A stretch of DNA of 64,000 nucleotides from an uncultured Dyadobacter sp. (lineage in GTDB: Bacteria > Bacteroidota > Bacteroidia > Cytophagales > Spirosomataceae): contig NZ_CAMLSE010000012.1 of assembly GCF_946482605.1 (NCBI RefSeq), positions 199,919-263,918 on the forward strand, in the 5' to 3' direction. Made by a program: the position numbers and the translations under genes. The notes beneath the pieces are model-generated. The model worked only from the letters and a program-made list of their open reading frames with translations, was not told where the DNA came from and did no database searches. Shown here one piece after another: positions 35,377-44,904 of the stretch; the first letter of the stretch is position 1; each line of letters starts with the position of its first letter.

Positions 35377-36735
35377 TTAGTTTAAGTTGAAACCGGCGTT
35401 TGCCCGCTCTATCGCGGCCTGGGATATCCAGGTGTCAAACAATGCGATGTTCGCATCCAGGCGGGCATTGATAAGCTGATTCTGGGCGTCGAGCAGTTCG
35501 ATGTAAATCGCGACGCCTTCCCGGTATAGTTTTAGCTGGTCGGTGTAATAGGTTTGTGCCGTTTTAAGCTGCGTCAGGGCGGACTCATATTGTGCGATTG
35601 CGCTTTGCATTTCATTCTGCCGCACTTTCAATTCAGTCAATAACTGCTTGCCCACATAATCGGTTTGTGCTGAAATGCTGCGCTGCTCGGCAACGGCCTT
35701 TTTGATCTTATAATTGTTTTTTCCGAAAGAGAAAAGGTCCCATTCCAGCGAAACGCCCCAAAAGTAATAGCGGCTTTTACTATTGAAATCCCAGCTGAAT
35801 GCTTGCGAACCCAGGTCGATATACGTACCCACTTTCGGGACGATGTAAGACCTGGCCAGACCGGTAAGGTTTGTAGCAATGTCCTGCGACAATTGGAGCT
35901 TTTGCAACTCCTCCCGGTTTTCGACCTCATCGCCCATTAGTATGCCAGCATTGGGCAGCTGATCGATCGAGTCCAGCTGAACGCTGTCGGTGAGCGGGCG
36001 GTTGAGGAGAAAGTTAAAGTAGTTGCGTGCCGACTCGCTAGTTTTCCTCGCCGCGATCAATGAGGCATTGATTTTGGCCACTTCGTTGGCGCTACGGATC
36101 ACCCCGGTCCTGTTCACCTTCTCATTGTCGAACAGCACCTGATTGATCCGCTTCCCTTCCTGGACGAGCGACAGCGAAGATTCATAGATTTTTACAGCAT
36201 TGGTCGCCTTGGCGTACTGGTAATAAGCTGTTTTGATCTCTTTGACCAGCTCGCGCTTGTAAAGCATTACTTCGGCCCGTTGCAAATCCACCTGCTGGGT
36301 TTTAATGCGCCTGTTGTATTGCAGCTCTGCATTCACGATGGGCAGGCTCGTACGGAATCTTGCATCGTAGAAATTATCAGGAAAGAGTTGAATGCTCTGG
36401 TTCTGCAATTGGGGAAAGGACTGTGTACCTGTCAGTTGGTTCAATGTCGTGTATGCTCCATTCAGCAGGTCGCCGGTTGGAAAATCGATGGTGCGGCCTC
36501 CGTCGGCCTTTACGTAAGTCGTCGCAAAAGACACGCTGGGCAGGAACATGGCTTTGGCTTCTTTGAGCGCCAGTACGTTTCGTTCCAACAGAAAGTTCTG
36601 CTGTTGAATGCTTTGGTTGGCCGCGATGCCTTCGGCGATGTACGCGTCCAGCCTGCCTTGACCGCTGGCCGCATTGGCTATTATTGCCAGCAGCAGCAGC
36701 GCGTGGGCTGCTTTCCAGTTTACATTTGTTTTCAT
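35377..36735 (-). CDS. TolC-family outer-membrane efflux channel
   Basis: A 452-residue protein with a signal peptide (ALLLLAIIANAASGQ) and two TolC-like repeats of long amphipathic helices, for example AYYQYAKATNAVKIYESSLSL and SALTQLKTAQTYYTDQLKLYREG, the latter near the C-terminus with the usual DAQNQLINAR. It forms the outer-membrane exit duct of the RND system. It is the first gene of the efflux operon and has its promoter and operators in the gap toward 36891. No lipobox is evident. Confidence 0.9.
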   Translation of the reverse strand: MKTNVNWKAAHALLLLAIIANAASGQGRLDAYIAEGIAANQSIQQQNFLLERNVLALKEAKAMFLPSVSFATTYVKADGGRTIDFPTGDLLNGAYTTLNQLTGTQSFPQLQNQSIQLFPDNFYDARFRTSLPIVNAELQYNRRIKTQQVDLQRAEVMLYKRELVKEIKTAYYQYAKATNAVKIYESSLSLVQEGKRINQVLFDNEKVNRTGVIRSANEVAKINASLIAARKTSESARNYFNFLLNRPLTDSVQLDSIDQLPNAGILMGDEVENREELQKLQLSQDIATNLTGLARSYIVPKVGTYIDLGSQAFSWDFNSKSRYYFWGVSLEWDLFSFGKNNYKIKKAVAEQRSISAQTDYVGKQLLTELKVRQNEMQSAIAQYESALTQLKTAQTYYTDQLKLYREGVAIYIELLDAQNQLINARLDANIALFDTWISQAAIERANAGFNLN

Positions 36736-36757
36736 TTATCTATTCGGTGTATTTATT

Positions 36758-36874
36758 TTAAACATTGTTCAACAAAGGGGCAAAATAGTGCATGAGATAA
36801 CTGGATGAAGACCTGGCAGCCGCAGGAGCTTCAATGACAAAAAACTCGATGTATGAACTTTGAACACCGTTCAA
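36758..36874 (-). promoter_or_regulatory. Two TetR operators in front of the efflux operon
   Basis: TTAAACATTGTTCAA (36758-36772) and TTGAACACCGTTCAA (36860-36874) are variants of one 15-base palindrome also found twice upstream of the tetR gene. The first is just upstream of the channel gene ATG (36735), near a possible minus-strand -7 sequence CTATTTTG (36789-36782). Control by the TetR protein is inferred from the shared motif. Confidence 0.7.
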
Positions 36875-36891
36875 ATGATGGTCAAAAAAAT

Positions 36892-37497
36892 TTAGTACTT
36901 ATCCGTTAGCGCTATAAAACATTCATAGCCATGTATCATCAGCTCTTCGCTTGATTTCTCGAAAAAACCCTTCATCCGGTCTTTGCAATACAGGGAGCAA
37001 ATGCCGTGGACGGAAGAAATCGTCAATAAAGTGAAAAACTTATTGTCCAGATCCTTAAATTTCCCTCGCTGCTGGCATTGATCGATCACATCCGACAAAT
37101 ATTCTATAGTTCCCTGGGCAATCTGAAACCCCTCCCCCTCTGACTTGCCCGTCTCGCTCACCAGAAACATCAGATTGTAGTAGTCAGTATGCTGCTGTGC
37201 AAAACGGATGAAGACCAGCCCCATCTCCTTGTACCGCTCGTAAGGGTCTTCTATCACATCCAACTCCTTCATTTGGCTCAATAGTAACCGGAATCCTTCC
37301 TTATGCAGCTCATGAAAGATTTCAGTCTTTTCCTTGAAATAGAAATAGATCGAACCAGGGCTATAATTGATCTCGCTGGCAATATTGCGGATGCTGGTCT
37401 GGTCGTAGCCCTTTTCGAGAAAAATCTTGCGCGCCCCATCCAGAATACGCTTACGCATTTCTATTTTTTCCAGCTCTTTTCTCTTTGCTATCGACAT
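36892..37497 (-). CDS. TetR/AcrR family repressor of the efflux operon
   Basis: A 201-residue TetR-type regulator. The HTH lies at residues about 30-55 (QTSIRNIASEINYSPGSIYFYFKEK), followed by a helical ligand domain. It is on the same strand as the efflux genes and 156 bases upstream of the channel gene. Four copies of the palindrome TTGAACACTGTTCAA (with small variations) lie around it: two upstream of its own gene and two between it and the channel. This is the usual layout of an autoregulated efflux repressor. The ligand is unknown. The start has an in-frame ATG at the expected distance from the HTH. Confidence 0.9.
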   Translation of the reverse strand: MSIAKRKELEKIEMRKRILDGARKIFLEKGYDQTSIRNIASEINYSPGSIYFYFKEKTEIFHELHKEGFRLLLSQMKELDVIEDPYERYKEMGLVFIRFAQQHTDYYNLMFLVSETGKSEGEGFQIAQGTIEYLSDVIDQCQQRGKFKDLDNKFFTLLTISSVHGICSLYCKDRMKGFFEKSSEELMIHGYECFIALTDKY

Positions 37498-37516
37498 CTC
37501 AATCTTATTTGATATG

Positions 37517-37579
37517 CAAATCTATTAAACACTGTTCAATAGAAAAAATATTTTGCAATTTTTTTTGAACACTGTTCAA
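37517..37579 (-). promoter_or_regulatory. tetR promoter with two operators
   Basis: On the minus strand TAGATTTG (37524-37517) matches TAnnTTTG. Operator TTAAACACTGTTCAA (37525-37539) lies immediately upstream of this box, where RNA polymerase must bind, and a second, TTGAACACTGTTCAA (37565-37579), is centred 40 bases further upstream. Confidence 0.75.
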
Positions 37580-37667
37580 AAAGCAGTGATAAATGCGGAT
37601 CTTGACCTAGGTTTTTTTGTGTCAGAGAATCGTCCTTTCGTGTTAAATACTGCCCGTTCCGACAGTT

Positions 37668-37675
37668 TACCTTTG
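37668..37675 (+). promoter_or_regulatory. -7 promoter box of the AraC/SDR pair
   Basis: TACCTTTG matches TAnnTTTG, 62 bases before the AraC ATG. Confidence 0.5.
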
Positions 37676-37737
37676 TAACGTCCTAATCATCAAACAATAA
37701 ACCAGTAAGAATCACCCAGCTATTAACAGGTAATACC

Positions 37738-38625
37738 ATGCAACACTTTAAATCACTCCACGAACTGGCAGCCGCTACGGGTGTCGCGCCGCCGGAACAT
37801 CCGCTGATCGGGCTATTGCGCGTCACAGACCGGACCGTGATCAACAAAGAAGCATTTACCACCGACTTTTATAAAATAGGTTTTAAGAAGATACGGGCCG
37901 GGCACATGCTGTATGGCCGTACCCCGTTCGACCACCAGACCGGCTCGATGATGTTTGTCAAACCCAGGCAGATTGTGGAAATGGATCACGTCGAGTTCGA
38001 AGAAGACGGGTTTATCATGTTCTTTCACGAGGATTTTCTGCATGCGCATCCCTTGCACGAGCAGATCCGGAAGTATTCGTTTTTTGAATATGAAACCAAT
38101 GAAGCGCTCCACCTCGCACCGAGGGAAGAAAAGATCATCTGGAACATTTTCGCCTCCATTGAACAGGAATACAACAATAATGAAGACGAGTTCAGTCGGG
38201 AAATCATACTGGCGGGCATCAATTCGCTGCTTACGTATGCAGAGCGGTTCTACAAACGGCAGTTTATCAACCGCAAACCCTTATCGGGTAAAACAGTGAC
38301 CGAATTCAACAGGATCCTGCAAACGTACCTGCAAGATGGTTCCATGGAAAACGGATTGCCCAGCGTAGCGTACCTGGCTGGCCAATTGAATATATCGCGT
38401 CGCTACCTGACGGATCTTTTAAAAACAGAAACCGGCAAAACGGCTCAGGACCTGATCCACATCGCGCTGATCAGTGAGGCAAAAAACAGACTGCGAACCA
38501 ATGACCAATCGGTTTCCGAGATCGCTTACGCACTTGGTTTCGAGAATATGTCCTACTTCTCGCGGCTGTTTAAAAAAGAAACGGGCGTGTCGCCTACCCA
38601 TTACAAAAACCAGCATTTAAACTAA
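37738..38625 (+). CDS. AraC family transcriptional regulator
   Basis: A 295-residue regulator. The N-terminal half is an AraC-type arm and cupin; the C-terminal third has both helix-turn-helix units, with LAGQLNISRRYLTDLLKTETGKTAQDLI in the first and SVSEIAYALGFENMSYFSRLFKKETGVSP in the second. It is followed after seven bases by an SDR oxidoreductase, so the two form one operon, and the AraC protein probably controls it. The effector is unknown. Confidence 0.9.
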   Translation: MQHFKSLHELAAATGVAPPEHPLIGLLRVTDRTVINKEAFTTDFYKIGFKKIRAGHMLYGRTPFDHQTGSMMFVKPRQIVEMDHVEFEEDGFIMFFHEDFLHAHPLHEQIRKYSFFEYETNEALHLAPREEKIIWNIFASIEQEYNNNEDEFSREIILAGINSLLTYAERFYKRQFINRKPLSGKTVTEFNRILQTYLQDGSMENGLPSVAYLAGQLNISRRYLTDLLKTETGKTAQDLIHIALISEAKNRLRTNDQSVSEIAYALGFENMSYFSRLFKKETGVSPTHYKNQHLN

Positions 38626-38632
38626 TCGAATC

Positions 38633-39391
38633 ATGAAAAAAGTACTGATAACCGGTGCCAGCGGCGGCATCGGACTGGAAGTGGCTAGACTTTTAGCAAC
38701 AAAAAATTACCAGATCACCCTGGTAGCAAGACGTGAAGACGTGCTCAGTAAAGCCAAAAGCGCCCTTTCCGGAACCGGGCATGCCCTTTATGTGAGTGAC
38801 CTGACAAAGCAGGAAGATGTGCAAAAACTAGCTGCACATATTGAGGCAAGTTCTTACGACGTACTCATCAACAATGCGGGTGTGGGCATGTACGGCCAGT
38901 TCGTCCGGATGCCACTGGAAGACCAATTGTCGAGCATGCGGCTGAATATGGATGCGCTTGTGATATTGTCTTACGCATTTTTGAAGAAAGCTAAATCCGG
39001 CGACGCGCTGGTGAACGTGGCCTCTATGCTGGGACATTCCTCATTCCCGGGCGCGTCGGTCTATGCGGGTACCAAAAGCTTCGTTGCCAACTTCTCCGAA
39101 TCGTTGTGGTTTGAGTTCAAAAACAGGAACATCTATATTCTCGGCTTTAACCCCGGGGCGACCAAATCGGATTTCCATTCCAATGCCGGTGGAAAAACTT
39201 CTTCCTATCCCGAATTTACACTTTCTACCAGTGAAGACGTGGCCAGCGATCTGGTAAAAGCGCTGGAAAACCGCAAAAAACCACGGGTGGTATCCGGCTG
39301 GAAAAACCGGCTGATGCTGTCCGGGTTCAAATTACTGAGTCGGGCAACCGCGATTAATATCATGGGAGGAATAAGTCCGGGAATGAAATGA
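38633..39391 (+). CDS. Short-chain dehydrogenase/reductase
   Basis: A 252-residue SDR with the dinucleotide motif TGASGGIG (residues 6-13), NNAG near 83, the catalytic Ser in NVASMLGH and YAGTK near 144-148. The C-terminal SGFKLLSRATAINIMGGISPG resembles the membrane-associated tail of YqjQ/DltE-type SDRs. The substrate is unknown. It is the second gene of the AraC-SDR unit. Confidence 0.9.
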   Translation: MKKVLITGASGGIGLEVARLLATKNYQITLVARREDVLSKAKSALSGTGHALYVSDLTKQEDVQKLAAHIEASSYDVLINNAGVGMYGQFVRMPLEDQLSSMRLNMDALVILSYAFLKKAKSGDALVNVASMLGHSSFPGASVYAGTKSFVANFSESLWFEFKNRNIYILGFNPGATKSDFHSNAGGKTSSYPEFTLSTSEDVASDLVKALENRKKPRVVSGWKNRLMLSGFKLLSRATAINIMGGISPGMK

Positions 39392-39564
39392 GGTGTTCAG
39401 CCAAGCAAAGCATCTAAGACGGGGCTCAAAAAGTGAAACGAATGCCTGTTTGATGCATTGTTCACCTTATGTATACCCGTCGTGGTAGGAGATCTGTTTG
39501 CCGGGTGATTAACTTGCGTCCCACAAAAGGCCAGGTTCATTTAAATCCACTCAAAAACACAAGC

Positions 39565-40680
39565 ATGCGCGACTGGTTCAGATTCCTTAAATGGGTACTT
39601 AAAATCCTTTTTCGCATTATCCGAAGCCTGGCACGATCCATGTTTGGTATCAAGCCTAAACCCGCCCCGGTAAAATTCAACGGTAAGGTGGTTACCGACA
39701 AGACATTTCAGGTACTCAACGAAGCATTCGCAAAAGATTCAGTCAATGTATATTACAAATCCTGCACTTTGACTGGTGCCGACCTGCTTACCTTTGAAGC
39801 GCTTGACGAGCATTATGCCAAAGACAAATCCCGGGCGTATTACTGCGACGAGTATCGGGAAGGGCAAAACTACTATCTGACTAAAAAACAGAGGATCTTT
39901 ACCATGCCGAATGCACATGTTCCCACTTTTGTCAGCCTGGGACAGGGCTATGCAAAAGACGAGGCAAATGCATATTTCCAGGGTACTATATTTGAAGTAA
40001 AACAAGTCTCCACGCTGGTCAGCATCGATAAGTATTTTGCGAAAGACGACATTTCGGCCTACCTCAACCAGCAGCCAGTTGCGGGTAGTCATGGGAAGAC
40101 ATTTGATCTCCTGGACGGTAATTTTGCCAGGGACCGTTTGCACCACTATTACTATGGCTATCCTGGCCAGGGAGCGCACCAGATTAGCGTCCTGCCTTGT
40201 GACGAAGGGTCATTTCAAATACTGGACTACCGGTATTCCAGGGACCACACGCATGTTTTCTTCCTTGGATTTACATTGGATGGCGCCGATCCCGACTTAT
40301 TCGAAATACGCTCCGAGGGATATGCGAAAGATGCAAAAATAGTTTATTTCCAGGAAAGAAAAGTCACAGGCGTGGACCCGGGCACATTCGAAGTTTATCA
40401 GGAAAACGGAATGTACGGGCATGATGTCAGCTATGCCAGGGATCACTGTTCGGTTTTTATGAATGATGGAAAAGTAAATGCAGCCGATGTCACCACCTTT
40501 AAAGTACTGGGTGAAAACTACGCCAGCGATCACAAAAACGTCTATTACAAAGCCAAGGTCGTCAAAGGGGCAGATCCCGTTACTTTCACCGTTTACCCGC
40601 ATGACGTCGGAAATGCCGATTCCGAGGACGCCAATCATAAATTCCATGAGGGCGTGAAAGTGAAAGCCGGGTTTAGGTAG
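39565..40680 (+). CDS. DKNYY domain repeat protein
   Basis: A 371-residue protein from ATG 39565 (the frame is open further upstream but that part has no conserved features). It starts with a basic, hydrophobic stretch (RFLKWVLKILFRIIRSLARS), possibly an amphipathic membrane anchor, and then has about eight repeats of the pattern FxxLxxxYAKDxxxVYYxxxxVxGADxxTF, the DKNYY motif. The function of this family is unknown to me; a surface or adaptor role is only a guess. It is isolated, with a small lipoprotein gene convergent to it. Confidence 0.85.
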   Translation: MRDWFRFLKWVLKILFRIIRSLARSMFGIKPKPAPVKFNGKVVTDKTFQVLNEAFAKDSVNVYYKSCTLTGADLLTFEALDEHYAKDKSRAYYCDEYREGQNYYLTKKQRIFTMPNAHVPTFVSLGQGYAKDEANAYFQGTIFEVKQVSTLVSIDKYFAKDDISAYLNQQPVAGSHGKTFDLLDGNFARDRLHHYYYGYPGQGAHQISVLPCDEGSFQILDYRYSRDHTHVFFLGFTLDGADPDLFEIRSEGYAKDAKIVYFQERKVTGVDPGTFEVYQENGMYGHDVSYARDHCSVFMNDGKVNAADVTTFKVLGENYASDHKNVYYKAKVVKGADPVTFTVYPHDVGNADSEDANHKFHEGVKVKAGFR

Positions 40681-40710
40681 ATAAAGGTTACCTCCACAAA
40701 CATCGCGCCT

Positions 40711-41187
40711 TTACAGCTTAATCTTTTGCGCAACCAGGCGTACTCTGGTGTCAGGAGATATTTTCGGTACAATTGCGAATATATGCACATTGTCGGCCAC
40801 CGATAGTCCTCCTATCCCTACGACTGTCCGAAGAATAATTTCACCACTGGCACATTTGCTTTCTACCTGTTGTTCAACCACTTGTGCCAGTGAGTGTGTC
40901 CTCACTACCCCAACAAGCAATGTCTCTCTTTTAAAATCGATCTTCGTTTTAAGAAAGGAAATTTGAAGATTACCGAAGAGTTCGTCCTCAGTTTGTATCA
41001 CCCTGACGATCATACTGTCTTCCCGATCAAATTCTTTTAAACGAGCCCCAGGATTTAAACTGCCGTTTAGAAGTTGATAGCTTACTTGTCCATCTGTACA
41101 GGTAATCAAGTATTCGTCGTCTTCCTTGCAGCCTGACAATGAAGTTGCAAAGCAGAACAGAAGTAGCAATATTTCCAGCAATTTCAT
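40711..41187 (-). CDS. Small lipoprotein, unknown function
   Basis: A 158-residue protein with a lipoprotein signal (hydrophobic residues 4-17, lipobox LSGC). The mature part starts with acidic residues (KEDDEYL) followed by TCTDGQVSYQLLN and mixed polar segments, with no domain I recognise. It contains two further Cys that could form a disulfide. It is convergent with the DKNYY gene. Confidence 0.7.
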   Translation of the reverse strand: MKLLEILLLLFCFATSLSGCKEDDEYLITCTDGQVSYQLLNGSLNPGARLKEFDREDSMIVRVIQTEDELFGNLQISFLKTKIDFKRETLLVGVVRTHSLAQVVEQQVESKCASGEIILRTVVGIGGLSVADNVHIFAIVPKISPDTRVRLVAQKIKL

Positions 41188-41298
41188 ACAAGGCAGGCCA
41201 TTAAAAATGGTTTACATATAGGCAAGCTCATTACACAACGGACAAACGTATTCGGCAGTGCAGATTACGAATAACTTATCCACGACACCCCGTTCTCA

Positions 41299-41769
41299 CT
41301 ATTTGCGTCGACGGGCGGCAGTAAAATCAGATAGCCACTTGAAAAAATGCCGGCTCAACAGCCAACCGATGATTAAGCCATATGCGATCAACTTTCCAGG
41401 CAGTAAAAAAACCTGTAAAAGTACTAATAGTCTGTTGTAATCGTCGGATATACGGAAAGGGTTGTCAATCAAGCCTCCGGCCCAGCCTACATTTGTAGTT
41501 TCCGGCGCTGCGTTCACAAAATGACTCGTCACCACATACAAAGCGAAACAGCACAGCCTTACTAGGATCGTACCAGCGCTATCGTTCGGCCGGTGATAGC
41601 CAACCCAGTAAAGGCCAACGCACGCCAGAAACAGACCGATCAGCGTCGCGGCGTAAATCAGCCATTTTTGGGGTGGTTTACCACCATCACCGGGCTCTTC
41701 CTGATTCACTTCTACTTTACCGACAGGACCTGGGTTAGCAGATTCAAAAAGCCATTCAACTAAACTCAT
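41299..41769 (-). CDS. Hypothetical membrane protein
   Basis: A 156-residue protein from the ATG at 41769 (MSLVEWLFESANPGPVG); the longer frame from 41826 adds 19 residues that look non-coding. After a short Pro/Gly/acidic segment it has three hydrophobic helices (about 34-54, 67-80 and 110-140) and a basic tail (TAARRRK). I recognise no family; it may be a small transport or signalling accessory protein. Confidence 0.6.
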   Translation of the reverse strand: MSLVEWLFESANPGPVGKVEVNQEEPGDGGKPPQKWLIYAATLIGLFLACVGLYWVGYHRPNDSAGTILVRLCCFALYVVTSHFVNAAPETTNVGWAGGLIDNPFRISDDYNRLLVLLQVFLLPGKLIAYGLIIGWLLSRHFFKWLSDFTAARRRK

Positions 41770-42014
41770 ACAACGTTTCCGGTTCGTTTTACAAGGTCGG
41801 CTTTGGTAAACAAAAGCCGTTCCCAAATCTCGACCAAGCGCATTGCAGCTCCTGCTTTTTAGCTTGATCCATCATCAAAGCAAATAGCCCGAACAACCTA
41901 CCCGATCTTTACCGTTTGGCACAAGACAAAAAATACCCGGGCGGGCCTTATGTCAAAACTCCATTCGAAAACCGTTGACGGGTATGGGTAGTAAGTTTCC
42001 CTGATCTCAATCTT

Positions 42015-42022
42015 TATTTTTG
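42015..42022 (+). promoter_or_regulatory. -7 promoter box of the AraC-type gene at 42049
   Basis: TATTTTTG matches TAnnTTTG, 26 bases before the ATG. Confidence 0.5.
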
Positions 42023-42048
42023 GGTACCCTTAAAACGGACATGCTGAA

Positions 42049-42813
42049 ATGAAATACCAGGAACACCGCCCCACACCCGGCCTGATACCATTCATCGACT
42101 GTTACTGGACATTGCAAACGGATTTATCGGTTAGTGATGGCCGGAAAAGGCAGTTTCCTGATATATGTACCGACCTTATAATCAATCTGGGAGAAGACGT
42201 TCAGATATGGAATGGAGAAAATACCGTTCTCAGGTCCGAAAAGCCGTACCTGATGGGAGCCATGACATCGTTTAATGAGATCGTGCTCAGGCCCGGCATC
42301 AAGCTCACTGGAATCCGCTTCAAACCATTTGCTGCCAGCGCATTATTGAATATTCCACAGAATGGAATGGCAAATAAAATCGAAGAGCTGGGCCACCGGG
42401 ACTTGTCTTTGGATTGCAAACATTTCCATGACCTTCTGGTTGGCAAGAGCGATCCCAGTCATGGGACGAATGCATGGCTGTCGGCGCTGGCCGATCAAAA
42501 GGACAATGCCCATATGAACGCCATTATCGGTACCATCCTGGAATCAAACGGACAGATCAGTGTGCGGGAAATAGCGGCCCGATTCAATCTTACCGAGCGG
42601 CAACTCGAACGCAGATTCGCATTCAACCTTGGCGTCCCGCTCAAAGAGATTTGCAACCTGGTCCGGTTTCAGTATGCTTTTCAGCTGATCAGCAATCGCC
42701 GGCAGGAGAGCTTGCTGGATATCGCTTTCAGGGCTGGCTACTACGACCATGCCCATCTGACGAGGCATTTCAAACGCTACTCAGGCTACGTCCCTTCCCA
42801 ATTGCACAAATAA
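42049..42813 (+). CDS. AraC family regulator (DUF6597-like N-terminus)
   Basis: A 254-residue regulator. The N-terminal half (PTPGLIPFIDCYWTL, FPDICTDLIINLGE and GIRFKPFAASALL) is that of the DUF6597-type regulators, which have a compact sensing domain. The C-terminal HTH reads SVREIAARFNLTERQLERRFAFNLGVPLKE and LLDIAFRAGYYDHAHLTRHFKRYSGYVPS. An SDR follows about 100 bases downstream on the same strand and may be its target. The effector is unknown. Confidence 0.88.
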   Translation: MKYQEHRPTPGLIPFIDCYWTLQTDLSVSDGRKRQFPDICTDLIINLGEDVQIWNGENTVLRSEKPYLMGAMTSFNEIVLRPGIKLTGIRFKPFAASALLNIPQNGMANKIEELGHRDLSLDCKHFHDLLVGKSDPSHGTNAWLSALADQKDNAHMNAIIGTILESNGQISVREIAARFNLTERQLERRFAFNLGVPLKEICNLVRFQYAFQLISNRRQESLLDIAFRAGYYDHAHLTRHFKRYSGYVPSQLHK

Positions 42814-42863
42814 ATCCCTGCACTTTGTCGGTTTTGTACAAAGCCTGCCCGATGAATGCCCGC

Positions 42864-42871
42864 TATTTTTG
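42864..42871 (+). promoter_or_regulatory. -7 promoter box of the SDR gene at 42916
   Basis: TATTTTTG matches TAnnTTTG, 44 bases before the ATG. Confidence 0.45.
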
Positions 42872-42915
42872 CAGAGGTCAAAAGCCGTACTAAGTAATCA
42901 CAAACTAAGTAATCC

Positions 42916-43833
42916 ATGACAGATCAATCACTCAAAGAGAAAATCGCGCTGGTGGCGGGAGCAACCCGCGGCGCCGGGCGCGGCATTGCCATCGAACTGG
43001 GCAAAGCGGGTGCAACCGTATATGTGACCGGACGCACAACCCGTGCACAGCAGTCGGAATACGGTTTGCCACAAACGATCGAGGAAACTGCCGAACTGGT
43101 ATCACAAGCGGGTGGACATGGTATTGCAGTCCAGGTAGATCACCTGGTGCATGACCAGGTGAAAGGGCTTGTGGACCGGATCGATCGAGAACATGGGCGG
43201 CTGGATATTCTGGTCAACGACATCTGGGGCGGTGAATTTCTCACAGAGTGGCACAAGCCCGTGTGGGAGCATTCACTTGAAAAAGGTCAGCGGCTGTTGA
43301 GATTGGCCATTGACACGCATATCATCACGAGTCACTTCGCACTACCGCTCCTGATCCGCAATCCCGGCGGCCTGGTGGTGGAACTTACAGACGGGACTGC
43401 GGAATACAATCAATCCAATTACCGTCTATCCCTTTTCTACGATCTCGCGAAAACTTCGGTCATCCGCCTGGCCTGGGCTCAGGCGAAAGAACTGGCCCCA
43501 TTCGGCTGCATGGCGGTTGCATTAACACCCGGATGGCTGCGCTCGGAGATCATGCTGGACATTTATGGCGTGAATGAGTCAAACTGGATGGATGCACTTG
43601 AAAAACAACCTCATTTTGTCATTTCCGAGACACCGCATTATGTGGGTCGGGCCGTAGTAGCAATGGCCGCCGACCCAGGCAAACAACGTTGGAACGGTCA
43701 TTCAACATCCAGCGGCGCACTTGCCAAAGTTTACGGCTTCACCGATCTGGACGGTTCTCAGCCCGATGCATGGCGATATGTCGTAGAGGTGCAGGACGCA
43801 GGCAAGGCGGCAGATGCGACTGGTTACAGATGA
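42916..43833 (+). CDS. SDR oxidoreductase
   Basis: A 305-residue short-chain dehydrogenase with GATRGAGRG at residues 15-23 and the active-site YDLAK near residue 175. The usual NNAG is replaced by NDIWGG, and the chain is longer than classical SDRs because of a 30-residue insert around residues 105-135. The late CMAVALTPGWLRSE block is typical of this subgroup. The substrate is unknown. It may be linked to the AraC gene to its left. Confidence 0.88.
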   Translation: MTDQSLKEKIALVAGATRGAGRGIAIELGKAGATVYVTGRTTRAQQSEYGLPQTIEETAELVSQAGGHGIAVQVDHLVHDQVKGLVDRIDREHGRLDILVNDIWGGEFLTEWHKPVWEHSLEKGQRLLRLAIDTHIITSHFALPLLIRNPGGLVVELTDGTAEYNQSNYRLSLFYDLAKTSVIRLAWAQAKELAPFGCMAVALTPGWLRSEIMLDIYGVNESNWMDALEKQPHFVISETPHYVGRAVVAMAADPGKQRWNGHSTSSGALAKVYGFTDLDGSQPDAWRYVVEVQDAGKAADATGYR

Positions 43834-43863
43834 TGTGGTCACATTGAGCAATGCACCGGCGAG

Positions 43864-44832
43864 TTAGGGTATCACTACCAGACGGCTGCCGCCCGGAACA
43901 TCGCGTTGCCACAAGCCGGCAATGTCTGATAGTTTTGCGGTGGTGATCTCTAATTTCAGTTTCCCTTCTGCTGCCAGCGTGAATGCTTCGGGCAGGATTT
44001 CAGTAAAAGCCTTAGCCACCTCTTCCCTGGACCACGAGCCCATCCCCGATCCGGTCAGGAGCAAATCGACGCTGCGCAGGGTCGCAGCCGAAAGTTGCAA
44101 CAGGTCGCCGGCCATGCTGCCTACCGACACGTACCGCACAGGATTGGTGAACATGCCGTTGCCTTTCAGCACAGACAGGATCAGCTCGGCGGTGTGGCCC
44201 CACAGATAATCGATTACAATGTCGATTGGAGAAGCCTGGTGCAATGCTTTAAGCTGCGCCGCAAAGCTATCGTCGTCGGTGATGGCAATCGTCTCATCCG
44301 CACCGAGCGTCAGCAGGTCGGATAGCGATTTTTGATTCCTGCCGGTGCCTATGATCCTCTTCGCGCCATAATGCCTGGCCAGCTGCACGGCCACCCGTCC
44401 GGTAACCCCGGTGGCTCCGTTTATCAGCACAGTGTCGCCTGCCTGGATCTTCGCCTTGAATTTCAGGCCCATTGCTGCCCCGATGACTGCATTCGGCAAT
44501 GCGGCTGCTGTGGCGTCGTCAAGCCCCTCGGGTATGCTCACAATGCGGTCCTTATGGATAGTCGCTTTTTCAGCCAACATCCCACTCACACCCATGCCGT
44601 ACACCCGTGTGCCATCCGGAAGAAGGCATACGCCGTCGCCCCCAGGTACAATGGGAGTTCCAGCCTGATGGCCACTGCTGTAATGCTTACGGGAAGCAAT
44701 GCCCTTATCCAGGTGCTTTACCGCTGCGGCCTTTACCGTCACCAGCACTTCGCTTTCATTTTGAACCTCCGGTTCGGCAATTTCTGTGTATTGGGGCAGC
44801 CCGCCGTCGGGATATATTACTGCTGCTTTCAT
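43864..44832 (-). CDS. Quinone-oxidoreductase-like zinc-less alcohol dehydrogenase
   Basis: A 322-residue medium-chain dehydrogenase. The GroES-like half has VPGGDGV and the catalytic-region RVYGMGVSGMLAEKATI; the cofactor half begins at NGATGVTGRVAVQLARHYGA. The structural and catalytic zinc Cys are absent, which fits NADPH:quinone oxidoreductases, enzymes that reduce quinones or activated alkenes. A Crp/Fnr-type regulator lies 72 bases upstream on the same strand, so they may form one unit. Confidence 0.88.
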   Translation of the reverse strand: MKAAVIYPDGGLPQYTEIAEPEVQNESEVLVTVKAAAVKHLDKGIASRKHYSSGHQAGTPIVPGGDGVCLLPDGTRVYGMGVSGMLAEKATIHKDRIVSIPEGLDDATAAALPNAVIGAAMGLKFKAKIQAGDTVLINGATGVTGRVAVQLARHYGAKRIIGTGRNQKSLSDLLTLGADETIAITDDDSFAAQLKALHQASPIDIVIDYLWGHTAELILSVLKGNGMFTNPVRYVSVGSMAGDLLQLSAATLRSVDLLLTGSGMGSWSREEVAKAFTEILPEAFTLAAEGKLKLEITTAKLSDIAGLWQRDVPGGSRLVVIP

Positions 44833-44904
44833 GCTCTGTTTGTTTTAGTGTGTGCCAAAATTAGGACGAGCAGCGGCTGCGCGACGATAACATATGTTAT
44901 GAAA

